From Streptomyces profundus (GTDB taxonomy: Bacteria > Actinomycetota > Actinomycetes > Streptomycetales > Streptomycetaceae), in assembly GCF_020740535.1 (NCBI RefSeq), contig NZ_CP082362.1, positions 2,046,001 to 2,110,000 of the forward strand: DNA of 64,000 bases. The letters are read 5' to 3'. The position numbers and the translations under genes were made by a program. Below the pieces are notes generated by a model. That model was not told where the DNA came from. It did no database searches and saw only the letters and a list, made by a program, of their open reading frames with translations. This document shows positions 17,348 through 26,668 of the stretch, piece after piece. The number at the start of each line of letters is the position of its first letter. Position 1 is the first letter of the stretch.

Positions 17348-18513
17348 TTGTTCGCCTTGAGGTGGCGTGCGATCAGCATGCGCTGGACCTCGCTGGTGCC
17401 CTCGCCGATTTCGAGGATCTTGGCGTCGCGCCACATCCGGGCCACCGGGTACTCGTTCATGAAGCCGTAGCCGCCGTGGATCTGGGTGGCCTCGCGGGCG
17501 TTGGTCACCGCGATGTCCGAGGCGTGCAGCTTGGCCATCGCCGCCTCCGTCTTGAACGGCTCGCCGGCCAGCAGCCGGGAGGCCGCGTCGCGCCAGGCGA
17601 TCCGCGCGGTGTACGCCCGGGTCGCCATGTCGGCCAGCTTGAACTCGATCACCTGGTTGTCGCCGATCGGCCGGCCGAAGGCCGTGCGGCTGGCGGCGTA
17701 GGAGAGGGACTCGTCCAGGCAGCCCTGCGCCAGGCCGGTGGCCAGGGCCGCGATCGCGATCCGGCCCTCGTCCAGGATGCTGAGGAACTGGGCATAGCCG
17801 CGGCCCTCCTCGCCCAGCAGATGCGACGCGGGGACGCGTACGTCGACGAAGGACAGCTCCCTGGTGTCCGAGGCGTTCCAGCCCACCTTGGAGTAGCCGG
17901 GCGCCACGGTGAGCCCGGGGGTGCCCGAGGGCACGACGATGGTGGAGATCAGCGGCGCCCCGTCCGGCTTGCGGCCCGTCACGGCGGTGACCGTGATCAG
18001 CCCGGTGATGTCGGTGCCGGAGTTGGTGATGAAGCTCTTGGTGCCGTTGATCACCCATTCCCCGTCGTCTCCGCCGTCCCGCCTGGCCGTGGTGCGGGTA
18101 CCGCCCGCGTCCGAGCCGCAGTCCGGCTCGGTGAGGCCGAAGGCGCCCAGCGCCTCCCCCGAGCAGAGCCCGGGCAGCCAGCGCCGGCGCTGCTCCTCGG
18201 TGCCGAACCGGAAGATCGGCATGGCGCCGAGCGAGACGCCGGCCTCCAGCGTGATCGCCACCGAGGAGTCCACCCGGGCCAACTCCTCGATCGCCAGGCA
18301 CAGCGCCAGGTAGTCGCCCCCCATCCCCCCGTACTCCTCGGGGAACGGCAGCCCGAAGAGGCCCATGCGGCCCATCTCGCGGACGATGTCGTAGGGGAAC
18401 TCGTGGCGCTCGTAGAACTCGCCGATCTTGGGAGCCACCACATCGTGGGCGAACGCCTCGACGGTGCGGCGGAGTTCCTCGTGCTCGGGGGTGAGGCGGT
18501 GGTCGAGGGACAT
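17344..18513 (-). CDS. acdH: Acyl-CoA dehydrogenase, short/branched-chain type
   Basis: FAD enzyme making the alpha-beta double bond in acyl-CoA during branched-chain amino-acid breakdown. The 389-residue protein has GLTEPDCGSDAGGTRTT, RTAFGRPIGDNQVIEFKLADM and QIHGGYGFMNEYPVARMWRD. The C-terminal motif is EIGEGTSEVQRM, so a Glu precedes GTS as in medium/short-chain enzymes; classical isovaleryl-CoA dehydrogenases have a non-Glu there and use a Glu elsewhere. That favours the AcdH type over strict isovaleryl-CoA specificity. Last metabolic gene of the operon, 31 bp after HMG-CoA lyase. Confidence 0.92.
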   Translation of the reverse strand: MSLDHRLTPEHEELRRTVEAFAHDVVAPKIGEFYERHEFPYDIVREMGRMGLFGLPFPEEYGGMGGDYLALCLAIEELARVDSSVAITLEAGVSLGAMPIFRFGTEEQRRRWLPGLCSGEALGAFGLTEPDCGSDAGGTRTTARRDGGDDGEWVINGTKSFITNSGTDITGLITVTAVTGRKPDGAPLISTIVVPSGTPGLTVAPGYSKVGWNASDTRELSFVDVRVPASHLLGEEGRGYAQFLSILDEGRIAIAALATGLAQGCLDESLSYAASRTAFGRPIGDNQVIEFKLADMATRAYTARIAWRDAASRLLAGEPFKTEAAMAKLHASDIAVTNAREATQIHGGYGFMNEYPVARMWRDAKILEIGEGTSEVQRMLIARHLKANK

Positions 18514-18544
18514 GGGTGACTCCTTTGTCAGAGGCTCAGGGCCG

Positions 18545-19459
18545 TCAGGGCTCCTTGTGGGAGAGCGCGGTGACCGTGCGCGAGGGGCTCGGCCGGCCGA
18601 GCCGGTCGGCGAGCCAGCGGCTGGTGGCGACGAGCCGGTCGAGATCGACGCCGGTCTCGATGCCGAGGCCCCGCAGCATCCACAGCAGGTCCTCGGTGGC
18701 GAGGTTGCCGGTGGCGCTGCGGGCGAACGGGCAGCCGCCGAGACCGCCGGCCGAGGCGTCGACGACGGTGACGCCGTGTTGGAGGGCGGCCAGGGTGTTG
18801 GCCAACGCCTGGCCGTAGGTGTCGTGGAAGTGGACGGCGAGACCGTCCGTCGGGAGCCCCGCGGCGTTCAGCGCGGTCAGCAGCTCGACGACGCGTCCCG
18901 GCGTCGCCACCCCGATGGTGTCGCCCAGGCTCAGCTCGCCACAGCCGAGCTCGCGCAGCCGCACCGCGACCTCGACCACCTGGGCGAGGGGGACCTCGCC
19001 CTCCCAGGGGTCGCCGAAGCACATCGACAGATAGCCGCGCACCGCGAGCCCCTCCGCGTTGGCGCGGGCCACCACGGGCGCGAACATGGCGAGCGACTCG
19101 GCCACCGTGCGGTTGAGGTTGGCCCGCGCGAAGGACTCGGTGACGGAGGCGAAGACGGCGACCCGCCGAGCGCCGAGCTCCAGCGCCCGCGCCAGCCCCC
19201 GTTCGTTGGGCACCAGCACCGGCAGCTGCGCGGGCAGCTCCCGCACCAGCGGGAACAGCTCCTCGGCGTCCGCCAGTTGGGGGACCCACTTCGGGTGGAC
19301 GAAGCTGGTCGCCTCGACGGTGTCGAGGCCGGCGTCGACCAGCCGGCGGATGAACTCCGCCTTGACCTCGACCGGGATCACCCTCGACTCGTTCTGCAAC
19401 CCGTCCCGGGGACCCACCTCGTGGATCCTGACCCGGGCGGGCAGGGTCGGTGCCGTCAT
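18545..19459 (-). CDS. Hydroxymethylglutaryl-CoA lyase
   Basis: Final step of leucine breakdown: HMG-CoA to acetyl-CoA and acetoacetate. The 304-residue TIM-barrel protein has EVGPRDGLQNE at the N-terminus, SMCFGDPWEGEV in the middle, the metal His in VHFHDTYGQALAN, and the signature GGLGGCPFARSATGN with the catalytic Cys. The ATG overlaps the stop of the MCC alpha gene (ATGA), indicating coupled translation. Confidence 0.95.
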   Translation of the reverse strand: MTAPTLPARVRIHEVGPRDGLQNESRVIPVEVKAEFIRRLVDAGLDTVEATSFVHPKWVPQLADAEELFPLVRELPAQLPVLVPNERGLARALELGARRVAVFASVTESFARANLNRTVAESLAMFAPVVARANAEGLAVRGYLSMCFGDPWEGEVPLAQVVEVAVRLRELGCGELSLGDTIGVATPGRVVELLTALNAAGLPTDGLAVHFHDTYGQALANTLAALQHGVTVVDASAGGLGGCPFARSATGNLATEDLLWMLRGLGIETGVDLDRLVATSRWLADRLGRPSPSRTVTALSHKEP

Positions 19460-21483
19460 GCCTTCTCCTTCGCCGCGTGCGGAGTGACCCGGGCCAGCGG
19501 TTGGTCCATCGCCACGGTGTCCCCGACGGACACCTCGCAGGCGGAGACCGTACCGTCGTGCGGGGCGACGATCGGGTGTTCCATCTTCATGGCCTCCACC
19601 ACCAGCAGGCTCTGACCGGCCACCACCTCGTCGCCCACGGCGGCCTTGACCACCGTGACCGTGCCGGGCATGGGCGCGGTCAGGGACTCGGCGCCCGGCT
19701 CGCCCGCCGAGGCGCGGGAGAGCACCGGATCGTGCTCCCGCACCTGCCAGGCCGTGCCGTCGAGACCGAGCCAACGGCCGCCGGCGCCAGGGGCGTGCGT
19801 GAGACGTGACACGCGCCCCCCGTAGTCCAGGCGCGCGCTCCCCTCCTCCGCCGAGAGGAGCCGCGCCGGCACCTCGGGGCCCTCCCCGACGCGCGCCCGC
19901 CCCTCGCGCAGCCACACCGTCACCGGCTCGCCGCCCTGGGCCCGCAGCCGATGCGGGACCTCGGCCGGCGCGCCGCCGAGACGCCAGCCGGAGGGCGCGG
20001 AGAACGGATCGGTCCAGCCGTCGGCGCGCGGCGCGGGGGCCAGCTCCCGCTGCCGCAGCAGGGCGGCGGCGACATACACCTCGTCGGGCACCTCGTCGCC
20101 CACCAGATCGCCGGCGCAGGCGTCGACCAGACCGGTGTCCAACGCCCCGGAGACCACCCTCGGGTGGTCCAACAGGGCCCGCAGGAAACCGGTGTTGGTG
20201 TCCACGCCCAGCACGGTGGTGTCGGCCAGCGCGGCGCGCAGCCGGCGCAGCGCGGTGGGCCGGTCGGGGCCGTGCGCGACGACCTTGGCGAGCAGCGGAT
20301 CGTAGTGCGCGCTGACCTCGGTGCCCTCGGCGATCCCCGAGTCCACCCTGATCCCCTCGCCGGCCGGCTCCCGCAGCAGCAGCACGGGCCCGGACGAGGG
20401 CAGGAAGTCCACCCGGCGCGCCCCGTCCACCTCCGTGACCCGGGCGCTCTCGGCGCAGATCCTGGCCTCCACGGCATGGCCGGCGAACGTGATCTCGTCC
20501 TGCCGGAACGGCAGTTCCTCACCGGCCGCGATCCGCAGCTGCCACTCCACCAGATCGAGCCCGGTGATCAGCTCGGTGACCGGATGCTCGACCTGGAGCC
20601 GGGTGTTCATCTCCATGAAGTAGTGCTCGGCGCCCACCCCGTGGCCGGCGACGATGAACTCCACGGTGCCCGCGCCCCGGTAGCCGCAGGCCTCGGCGGC
20701 CCGCGCCGCCGCCCGGCCCATCGCCGCCCGCGTCTCCGCGTCCAGCAGCGGGCTGGGCGCCTCCTCGACGATCTTCTGGTGCCGGCGCTGCAACGAACAC
20801 TCGCGCTCCCCCAGATGGAGGACGCGCCCCCGGTCGTCCGCCAGAATCTGGATCTCGATATGGCGCGGCCGGTCGATCCAGCGCTCCACCAGCAACGTGT
20901 CGTCGCCGAAGGCGGCCAGCGCGGCCCGCTGGGCGGCGGCGATCTCGTCGGGCAGCAGCGCGGCGTCCCTGACCAGCCGCATCCCCTTGCCGCCGCCGCC
21001 AGCCGAGGGCTTGAGCAGCACCGGCATCCCCAACGCGACGGCGGCCGACGCCAGGTCGGCGCCGTGCCCGCCGGGCACCACGGGGACGCCGGCGGCGCGG
21101 ACGGCGTCCTTGGCGCGGATCTTGTCGCCCATCACCTCGATCGCCTCGGCCGGCGGGCCGACGAAGACAAGACCGGCCTCGGTGACCGCGCGGGCGAAGG
21201 CCGCGTTCTCGGCGAGGAAGCCGTAGCCGGGGTGCACGGCCTGGGCGCCGCCGCGCTCGGCCGCCGCGAGCAGCCGGGCCACGTCGAGATAGCTCTCGGC
21301 CGCCGGCGCCGGGCCGAGGCGCACCGCGCTGTCCGCCTCGGCCACATGGCGCGCGTCGGCGTCCGCGTCGCTGTACACGGCGACGGAGGTCAGGCCGAGG
21401 CGGCGCAGCGTGCGGATGATCCGCACGGCGATCTCACCCCGGTTGGCCACCAGCACCGTGTCGAATGCCGTCCCTCGGGTCAT
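19456..21483 (-). CDS. Acyl-CoA carboxylase alpha (biotin) subunit, methylcrotonyl-CoA type
   Basis: 675 residues with biotin carboxylase first (VLVANRGEIAVRIIRTLRRL, ATP loop GGGGKGMRLVRD, FMEMNTRLQVEHPVTE), a BT-type linker, and a C-terminal biotinyl domain with VVEAMKMEHPI as the biotinylation site. Together with the adjacent beta subunit and HMG-CoA lyase this is best read as 3-methylcrotonyl-CoA carboxylase of leucine catabolism. Ten bases separate it from the beta gene. Confidence 0.93.
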   Translation of the reverse strand: MTRGTAFDTVLVANRGEIAVRIIRTLRRLGLTSVAVYSDADADARHVAEADSAVRLGPAPAAESYLDVARLLAAAERGGAQAVHPGYGFLAENAAFARAVTEAGLVFVGPPAEAIEVMGDKIRAKDAVRAAGVPVVPGGHGADLASAAVALGMPVLLKPSAGGGGKGMRLVRDAALLPDEIAAAQRAALAAFGDDTLLVERWIDRPRHIEIQILADDRGRVLHLGERECSLQRRHQKIVEEAPSPLLDAETRAAMGRAAARAAEACGYRGAGTVEFIVAGHGVGAEHYFMEMNTRLQVEHPVTELITGLDLVEWQLRIAAGEELPFRQDEITFAGHAVEARICAESARVTEVDGARRVDFLPSSGPVLLLREPAGEGIRVDSGIAEGTEVSAHYDPLLAKVVAHGPDRPTALRRLRAALADTTVLGVDTNTGFLRALLDHPRVVSGALDTGLVDACAGDLVGDEVPDEVYVAAALLRQRELAPAPRADGWTDPFSAPSGWRLGGAPAEVPHRLRAQGGEPVTVWLREGRARVGEGPEVPARLLSAEEGSARLDYGGRVSRLTHAPGAGGRWLGLDGTAWQVREHDPVLSRASAGEPGAESLTAPMPGTVTVVKAAVGDEVVAGQSLLVVEAMKMEHPIVAPHDGTVSACEVSVGDTVAMDQPLARVTPHAAKEKA

Positions 21484-21493
21484 GGCCCGCCCC

Positions 21494-23110
<1,617 letters not shown>

Positions 23111-23119
23111 AGCCGCCAG

Positions 23120-23135
23120 GTTAACGTCCGCTAAC
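23120..23135. promoter_or_regulatory. TetR-type operator between tetR and the MCC operon
   Basis: GTTAA-CGTCCG-CTAAC, an imperfect 16-bp palindrome (flanked GG...CC). It matches, with one base change, the GTTAA-N6-TTAAC motif I recall for the TetR regulator AccR of acyl-CoA metabolism in Streptomyces. It overlaps the tetR -35 and sits 10-25 bases before the MCC start. Confidence 0.7.
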
Positions 23136-23150
23136 CACCGTGTCTACAAT
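23121..23150 (+). promoter_or_regulatory. Promoter of the divergent tetR gene (probably leaderless)
   Basis: TTAACG (23121-23126) and the near-perfect TACAAT (23145-23150) are 18 bp apart. The ATG at 23157 is only seven bases beyond the -10, so the mRNA probably starts at the start codon. No ribosome site is present. Confidence 0.6.
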
Positions 23151-23156
23151 ACCTTT

Positions 23157-23789
23157 ATGGGCATGCACGCTACGTCCAGTTCGTCAGCCTCCCCTGGCGC
23201 TTCGGGATCGCCGGCCCCCTCGCGCCGTGAGCAGATCCTCCAGGAGGCGTCACGGCTGTTCGCCGCGCACGGCTTCCACGGCGTGGGGGTGGACGAGATA
23301 GGCGCCGCCGTGGGCATCAGCGGCCCCGCGCTCTACCGCCACTTCGCCGGCAAGGACGCGATGCTCACCGAACTGCTGGTGGGCATCAGCACCCGGCTCC
23401 GCGACGGCGGCCGGCACCGCGTCGCCGAGGCCAGGGCGGCGGGGCAGCCGCCCTCGGCGGCCCTGGAGTCGCTGATCGCGGGCCATATCGACTTCGCCCT
23501 CGACGACCGGGCGCTGATCACCCTGCACGACCGCGAGCTGGACCGACTGCCGGAGGCGGACCGCAAACGGGTGCGGCAGCTGCAACGGCAGTACGTGGAG
23601 CTGTGGGTCGAGGTGCTGCGCGAGGTGCGGCCCGAGCTGGCTCCGGAGCGGGCCCTGGCCTCCGTGCACGCCGTCTTCGGCCTGCTCAACTCCACCCGAC
23701 ACCTCTCCCGCCCCAGCGCGCTGCCCAGCCGGGCCGAGACCGCGGAACTACTCCGCCGCCTCGCCCTCGCCGCCTTCACCGCCGCCTGA
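23157..23789 (+). CDS. TetR-family regulator of the branched-chain/leucine catabolic operon
   Basis: 210-residue regulator with a Ser/Ala/Pro-rich leader of about 25 residues, then REQILQEASRLFAAHGFHGVGVDEIGAAVGISGPALYRHFAGKD, the TetR helix-turn-helix. Helical ligand domain follows. It is divergent from the MCC operon with a shared palindrome, the usual set-up for a repressor released by an acyl-CoA. Two ATG codons (23157, 23163) are possible starts; the promoter favours the first. Confidence 0.88.
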   Translation: MGMHATSSSSASPGASGSPAPSRREQILQEASRLFAAHGFHGVGVDEIGAAVGISGPALYRHFAGKDAMLTELLVGISTRLRDGGRHRVAEARAAGQPPSAALESLIAGHIDFALDDRALITLHDRELDRLPEADRKRVRQLQRQYVELWVEVLREVRPELAPERALASVHAVFGLLNSTRHLSRPSALPSRAETAELLRRLALAAFTAA

Positions 23790-23813
23790 CCGGACCACCG
23801 CCGACGCCTGACC

Positions 23814-24227
23814 GGACCACCGCCGGCGGCGCGCAGCGCGACCGGAAGAGGGCTCTCAGCGCCGTGAGAGTGCCGCTCGCGCCGCCCTCCTCGCCGCCGG
23901 GCAGGTTCCCGGGGGCGGACGGTGATCTGCCCTTCCTGCGGCACATACGCGTCGGTCAGCGAGTTGAACAGGGACGTCTTGCCGGCCCCGCAGGGTCCGC
24001 CGGCGCGCGGGACCGGACCACCGCCAGCGGCGCGCAGCGCGACCGCTTGTCCCGAGCGCTTGCCCGGCCCGGGAGCCCCCGAGCCTCGGCAGCCGCCAGC
24101 GCCGGCCGAACACCCGCCCGGCAGGGGCTCCGCCGGGCCGGGGCCAGGCGAACCCGACCGTTCAGCGCACCAGAGCACGCACCTGGCCCGAGCCACCACC
24201 CGCCCGGCCCCCCAGGCTCCGCCGGGC
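23814..24227. repeat. 414-bp tandem repeat, copy A
   Basis: First of two directly abutting copies with a period of exactly 414 bp and only scattered differences, including a 2-base deletion compensated by a 2-base insertion. Each copy contains a 31-bp subrepeat (GGACCACCGCC... to GCGACCG) twice, at 23814 and 24015, a P-loop gene fragment on the minus strand, and two GC hairpins of the type GCCCGGC-GGGGCTC-GCCGGGC. The sequence just before it (CTGACCGGACCACCGCCG) repeats the first bases once more. Confidence 0.93.
23912..23998 (-). pseudogene. ABC-transporter ATPase fragment (P-loop), copy A
   Basis: The minus strand encodes GPCGAGKTSLFNSLTD followed by AYVPQEGQITVRP. This reads as the Walker A region and following strand of an ABC ATPase, closest in pattern to branched-chain amino-acid (LivG-type) subunits, which have GPNGAGKTTLFN then PTxGxI. 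No Q-loop, signature motif or Walker B follows and no proper start exists, so it is a remnant of about 29 codons. Confidence 0.65.
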
Positions 24228-24327
24228 GGACCACCGCCGGCGGCGCGCAGCGCGACCGGAAGAGGGCTCTCAGCGCCGTGAGAGTGCCGCTCGCGCCGCC
24301 CTCCTCGCCGCCGGGCAGGTTCCCGCG

Positions 24328-24414
24328 GGGGCGGACGGTGATCTTCCCTTCCTGCGGCACATACGCGTCGGTCAGCGAGTTGAACAGGGACGTCTTGCCG
24401 GCCCCGCAGGGTCC
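24328..24414 (-). pseudogene. ABC-transporter ATPase fragment (P-loop), copy B
   Basis: Same 29-codon fragment as in copy A, with one residue change (EGQ to EGK) and a frame that continues differently after VRP because of the 2-base indel. The presence in both copies shows the fragment predates the duplication. Confidence 0.65.
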
Positions 24415-24612
24415 GCCGGCGCGGGACCGGGCCACCGCCGGCGGCGCGCAGCGCGACCGCTTGTCCCGAGCGCTTGCCCGGCCCGGGTGCCCCCGAGCCT
24501 CGGCAGCCGCCAACACCGGCCGAACACCCGCCCGGCAGGGGCTCCGCCGGGCCGGGGCCAGGCGAACCCGACCGTTCAGCGCACCAGAGCACGCACCTGG
24601 CCCGAGCCACCA

Positions 24613-24641
24613 CCCGCCCGGCAGGGGCTCCGCCGGGCGGG
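24613..24641 (-). terminator. Hairpin downstream of the Sel1-repeat gene
   Basis: Perfect 10-bp stem CCCGCCCGGC/GCCGGGCGGG with a 9-base loop, placed 24 bp after the Sel1 stop on the minus strand. It is also the end of tandem copy B. Confidence 0.65.
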
Positions 24642-24665
24642 TTAACGTCGCCAAGCCCCGGCCGG

Positions 24666-26327
24666 TCAGGCCGTCAGCTCCTGGACCAGGGCGTCACGGA
24701 GGCGAGCCGCGCGGCCGGCCACCTCCTCGGGACCGAGCTCGATCGCCCGCGTGCACCAGGCGCCGCCCTCGGCGAGATCCCCGCGCCGCGAGGCCAGCAG
24801 CGCCAGCCGCAGCGCGGCGCGGCCGTGCCCGGCCTCCGCCGCCCGCCGCCACCAGAGCGCGGCCTCCGGCTCGCTGCCCTCGCGGGCCAGCAGCAACCCG
24901 AGGTTGAACGCCCCGTTGGGGCTGCCGGCCTCGGCCGCCTCCCGATACCAGTGCGCGGCGGTGGTCACGTCGTCGCGACTCGCCGCGCACATGCCCAGCC
25001 GCACCTGCGCCCTGCGATGCCCCTGCTCGGCCGCCGCGGCGTACCAGCGCTCGTACTCGGGCGGCTCACCGCCCGGCTCGGGCGCCGCCGCGTCCCGCTC
25101 CAGCAACACCGCCATCCGGAACGCGCCCTCGACGCTGCCCCCCTCGGCGGCCTGCCGCAGCCACTTCTCCGCCAGCCCCTGCTCCTCCTCCGTCGTGCCG
25201 GACCGCAGCAGCCCGACGGCCAGTTGCAGCGCGGCCTCCGCGTGCCCCGCCTCGGCGGCCCGCCGGTACCAGCGCTCGGCGGCCTCCGGCTGATCCCGCC
25301 CCGCGTGCAGGATGCCCAGGTTGAACGCGGCGTCCACGCTGCCGGCCTCGGCCGCCTTGGAGAACCACGGCTCCGCGCCGTCCGCGTCGCCACGCTGCAA
25401 CAGCAGCACGGCCAACGCGTTGGCCGCCTCCCGATGCCCCGCGTAGGCGGCGCGGCGGTACCACTGCTCGGCCTGCGCGCTGCGGCCCTGACCCGAGCTC
25501 AGCAGCGCGAGGTTGAAGGCGCCGTTGATATCGCCGGCCTCGACCGCGGCGCGGTACCAGCGCTGCGCCTCCTGCCGCTCGCCACGCTCCGCGTAGAGCG
25601 CGCCCAGCGCGTTGGCCGCGGGGCCGTCGCCGTCCTGGGCCGCGCTCAGCCACCACTGCTCGGCGCTGGTCTCGTCGCCCGAGTCCCGGAGCAGGAAGCC
25701 CAGCGCGCTGGCCGCCCGCACCTCGCCCGCCTCGGCGGCCTCCAGATACCAGCGGCCGGCCTCCGCCGCCGCACCGCGCCGCTCCAGCAGCGCCCCGAGC
25801 CGCAGCGCGGCCCTGCGGTGGCCGCGCGCGGCCGACTGCCGGAACCAGGGCTCGGCCGCCGTCTCGTCCTGACGGGCCAGCAGGCAGGCGTGGCGGTAGG
25901 CGCCCTCGCGGTGGCCGCGCTCGGCCGCCTTCAGGAACCAGGCGGGCGCGTCCTCGTGCCCCCGGTGGTCGAGCAGGTCGGCCAGCGCGTAGGCGCCGGA
26001 CGCGTGCCCGGACTCGGCCGCGTGGCGCAGCCAGAACTCGGCAGCCGCCTCGTCGCCGCGCTCCCGGCAGAACCGGCCGAGCGCGTGCGCCGCCGGCGCG
26101 GAGCCGCCGACCGCCGCGATCCGCCACCACTCGGCGGCCTCGCCGGAACGCCCGGACTGATGCAGCAACACCCCCAGATTGTTGGCGGCCGACCGCTCGC
26201 CGTCCGCCGCCGCTTCGCGCAGCGGCCCCTCGGCACCGTCCAGGTCGCCGAGAAGCAGCAGCCGCGCGCCCTCCTGAGCGGCGGCTCGACTGCTCCCGAA
26301 CCTGGCCTTGTCCCCCATAAGGTCCAT
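24666..26327 (-). CDS. Sel1/TPR-like repeat protein
   Basis: 553-residue soluble protein made almost wholly of about fourteen 36-residue Sel1-like units, recognisable from recurring WYRRAAEAGHxEAALxLAxLL patterns. There is a short N-terminal helix region (AAAQEGARLLLLGDLDGA) and no signal peptide, membrane segment or catalytic domain. Such solenoids are protein-binding scaffolds. The start is set by AGGTGG seven bases before the ATG; a second ATG is three codons on. It has no operon partner, so its partner protein is unknown. Confidence 0.88.
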   Translation of the reverse strand: MDLMGDKARFGSSRAAAQEGARLLLLGDLDGAEGPLREAAADGERSAANNLGVLLHQSGRSGEAAEWWRIAAVGGSAPAAHALGRFCRERGDEAAAEFWLRHAAESGHASGAYALADLLDHRGHEDAPAWFLKAAERGHREGAYRHACLLARQDETAAEPWFRQSAARGHRRAALRLGALLERRGAAAEAGRWYLEAAEAGEVRAASALGFLLRDSGDETSAEQWWLSAAQDGDGPAANALGALYAERGERQEAQRWYRAAVEAGDINGAFNLALLSSGQGRSAQAEQWYRRAAYAGHREAANALAVLLLQRGDADGAEPWFSKAAEAGSVDAAFNLGILHAGRDQPEAAERWYRRAAEAGHAEAALQLAVGLLRSGTTEEEQGLAEKWLRQAAEGGSVEGAFRMAVLLERDAAAPEPGGEPPEYERWYAAAAEQGHRRAQVRLGMCAASRDDVTTAAHWYREAAEAGSPNGAFNLGLLLAREGSEPEAALWWRRAAEAGHGRAALRLALLASRRGDLAEGGAWCTRAIELGPEEVAGRAARLRDALVQELTA

Positions 26328-26589
26328 AGTCGCACCACCTGAAACCTGCGTACACCTGGTATACCGCAGCCAGTGAAGTCACTTCAGCGGTTTATCGACT
26401 TCCCGATATGGAAACACCCAAACGCCGTTGGCCAGGGCGAGTTATCGAGAATCGTGTCGCAGTATGGCCCCTCCCACTGACAGTGCCGGCCAGCGCCATC
26501 CGGGCCAACGGCCGAACACACGCCCAGGGTTGACGTCCCGTCCGCTCCGTAGCGGACCGGACGGGCGGCGGCGGACCGTCAGGGAACGG
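26328..26589. other. Upstream region of the Sel1-repeat gene
   Basis: About 260 bases without a gene. It contains the perfect palindrome TGAAGT-C-ACTTCA (26374-26386), about 47-59 bases before the Sel1 start, and the AT-richer GTACACCTGGTATACC just downstream of it. A definite promoter pair was not assigned. Confidence 0.5.
26374..26386. promoter_or_regulatory. Perfect palindrome TGAAGT-C-ACTTCA (putative operator)
   Basis: Six-base arms around one central base, placed in the leader/promoter zone of the Sel1 gene. No known Streptomyces regulator is recognised from it. Confidence 0.45.
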
Positions 26590-26627
26590 CCGAGGGCCCG
26601 GCGCCGTCCCCGGCGTCGGGCCCTCGG
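26590..26627 (-). terminator. Hairpin after the UPF0182 gene
   Basis: CCGAGGGCCCG (26590-26600) pairs with CGGGCCCTCGG (26617-26627), and the loop itself can pair GCGCCG with CGGCGT. It lies about 40 bases beyond the stop. Confidence 0.75.
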
Positions 26628-26668
26628 ATGTCGAACCTCCTGGGACGCTGTGAACGTCCCCCTGATGG

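Larger units (their letters stand above)
24228..24641. repeat. 414-bp tandem repeat, copy B
   Basis: Second copy, directly abutting the first. It repeats the same order of elements: subrepeat at 24228 and 24429, P-loop fragment, and two hairpins. Its final hairpin CCCGCCCGGC/GCCGGGCGGG (24613-24641) is perfect, whereas the matching one in copy A carries a changed loop and arm. It ends 24 bp before the Sel1 gene stop. Confidence 0.93.
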
